From Bacteroidales bacterium (lineage in GTDB: Bacteria; Bacteroidota; Bacteroidia; Bacteroidales; SM23-62): DNA of 22,074 nt. The stretch spans positions 1 through 22,074 of the forward strand of contig JADHVS010000050.1 of NCBI GenBank assembly GCA_016783865.1, in the 5' to 3' direction. The position numbers and the translations under genes were made by a program. Shown here one piece after another: positions 21,981 through 22,074 of the stretch (within the stretch, counting starts at the first letter, position 1; the number at the start of each line of letters is the position of its first letter). Under the pieces are notes generated by a model, which had not been told where the DNA came from, ran no database searches, and worked only from the letters and a program-made list of their open reading frames with translations.

Positions 21981-22074
21981 GAGTTCGGCGGAGCCAAACA
22001 AACCTGTGAGTTCGGCGGAGCCAAACAAACCTGTGAGTTCGGCGGAGCCAAACAAACCTGTGAGTTCGGCGGAG
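21981..22074. repeat. 27-bp tandem repeat array (runs off window)
   Basis: The unit GAGTTCGGCGGAGCCAAACA plus AACCTGT (27 bp) repeats exactly at 21981-22007, 22008-22034 and 22035-22061; a fourth copy is cut by the window end. There is no spacer between units, so it is a minisatellite and not a CRISPR. No open protein or promoter is evident. Confidence 0.9.

Noticed and set aside
21981..22074. CRISPR array
   Set aside because: The 27-bp units are joined directly without spacers.

Overview
The window looks like chromosome of a Bacteroidota bacterium, probably an environmental member of Bacteroidales/Marinilabiliales or a relative. The evidence is Bacteroidota-type TAnnTTTG promoter boxes, few Shine-Dalgarno sites, RHS proteins with the LYDYGARFYDP core, a TonB-C-like secreted protein, and exported Bacteroidota families (Tat-exported sugar isomerases, DUF1080, S9 peptidase, PHP phosphodiesterase). 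Species cannot be read from the sequence. Layout: 1-1770 is an accessory edge, with the 3' end of an IS1595-type transposase, an RHS 3' end apparently cut by that IS, a zinc-ribbon membrane protein and a TonB-C-like secreted protein. 1803-8517 looks like one mobile element. 8687-8809 is a second RHS relic. 8854-21918 is ordinary chromosome, and 21981-22074 is the start of a 27-bp tandem repeat. The mobile element is the most interesting part. A minus-strand trio (XRE regulator, antitoxin, RelE/ParE toxin) is divergent from a plus-strand, more GC-rich series: a 921-aa CHC2-Toprim-AAA+ primase/ATPase, then two overlapping tyrosine recombinases, the second lacking two catalytic residues. Downstream lies about 0.9 kb of non-coding DNA (7640-8517) packed with nested inverted repeats. 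Its ends form a 20-bp inverted repeat with one mismatch. Near each end is a 132-134 bp imperfect hairpin whose arms carry TTATGTTAAAT or TTATGTAAAAT; the first is identical to the XerD arm of E. coli dif as I recall it. In the left hairpin the arm cores also fit the integron attC consensus (RYYYAAC...GTTRRRY). Between the two lie three serial hairpins with compensatory changes and a multi-branched foldable domain. I infer that the recombinase pair acts on these folded sites and that the primase/ATPase replicates an excised or single-stranded form. This is a hypothesis; I do not recognise the family as a named one. The chromosomal part holds a PaaI-like thioesterase, an exported metallophosphoesterase with a CBM9-like C-terminus, a D-2-hydroxyacid dehydrogenase, a minus-strand set of two Tat-type TIM-barrel isomerase/epimerases around a DUF1080 lipoprotein (families linked to 3-keto-sugar breakdown), an S9 peptidase translationally overlapped with a methyltransferase, an exported PHP-domain phosphodiesterase, a small membrane protein and a membrane-anchored DUF2817 zinc carboxypeptidase-like protein. 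Short tracts with a period near 7 bp sit beside several stop codons.
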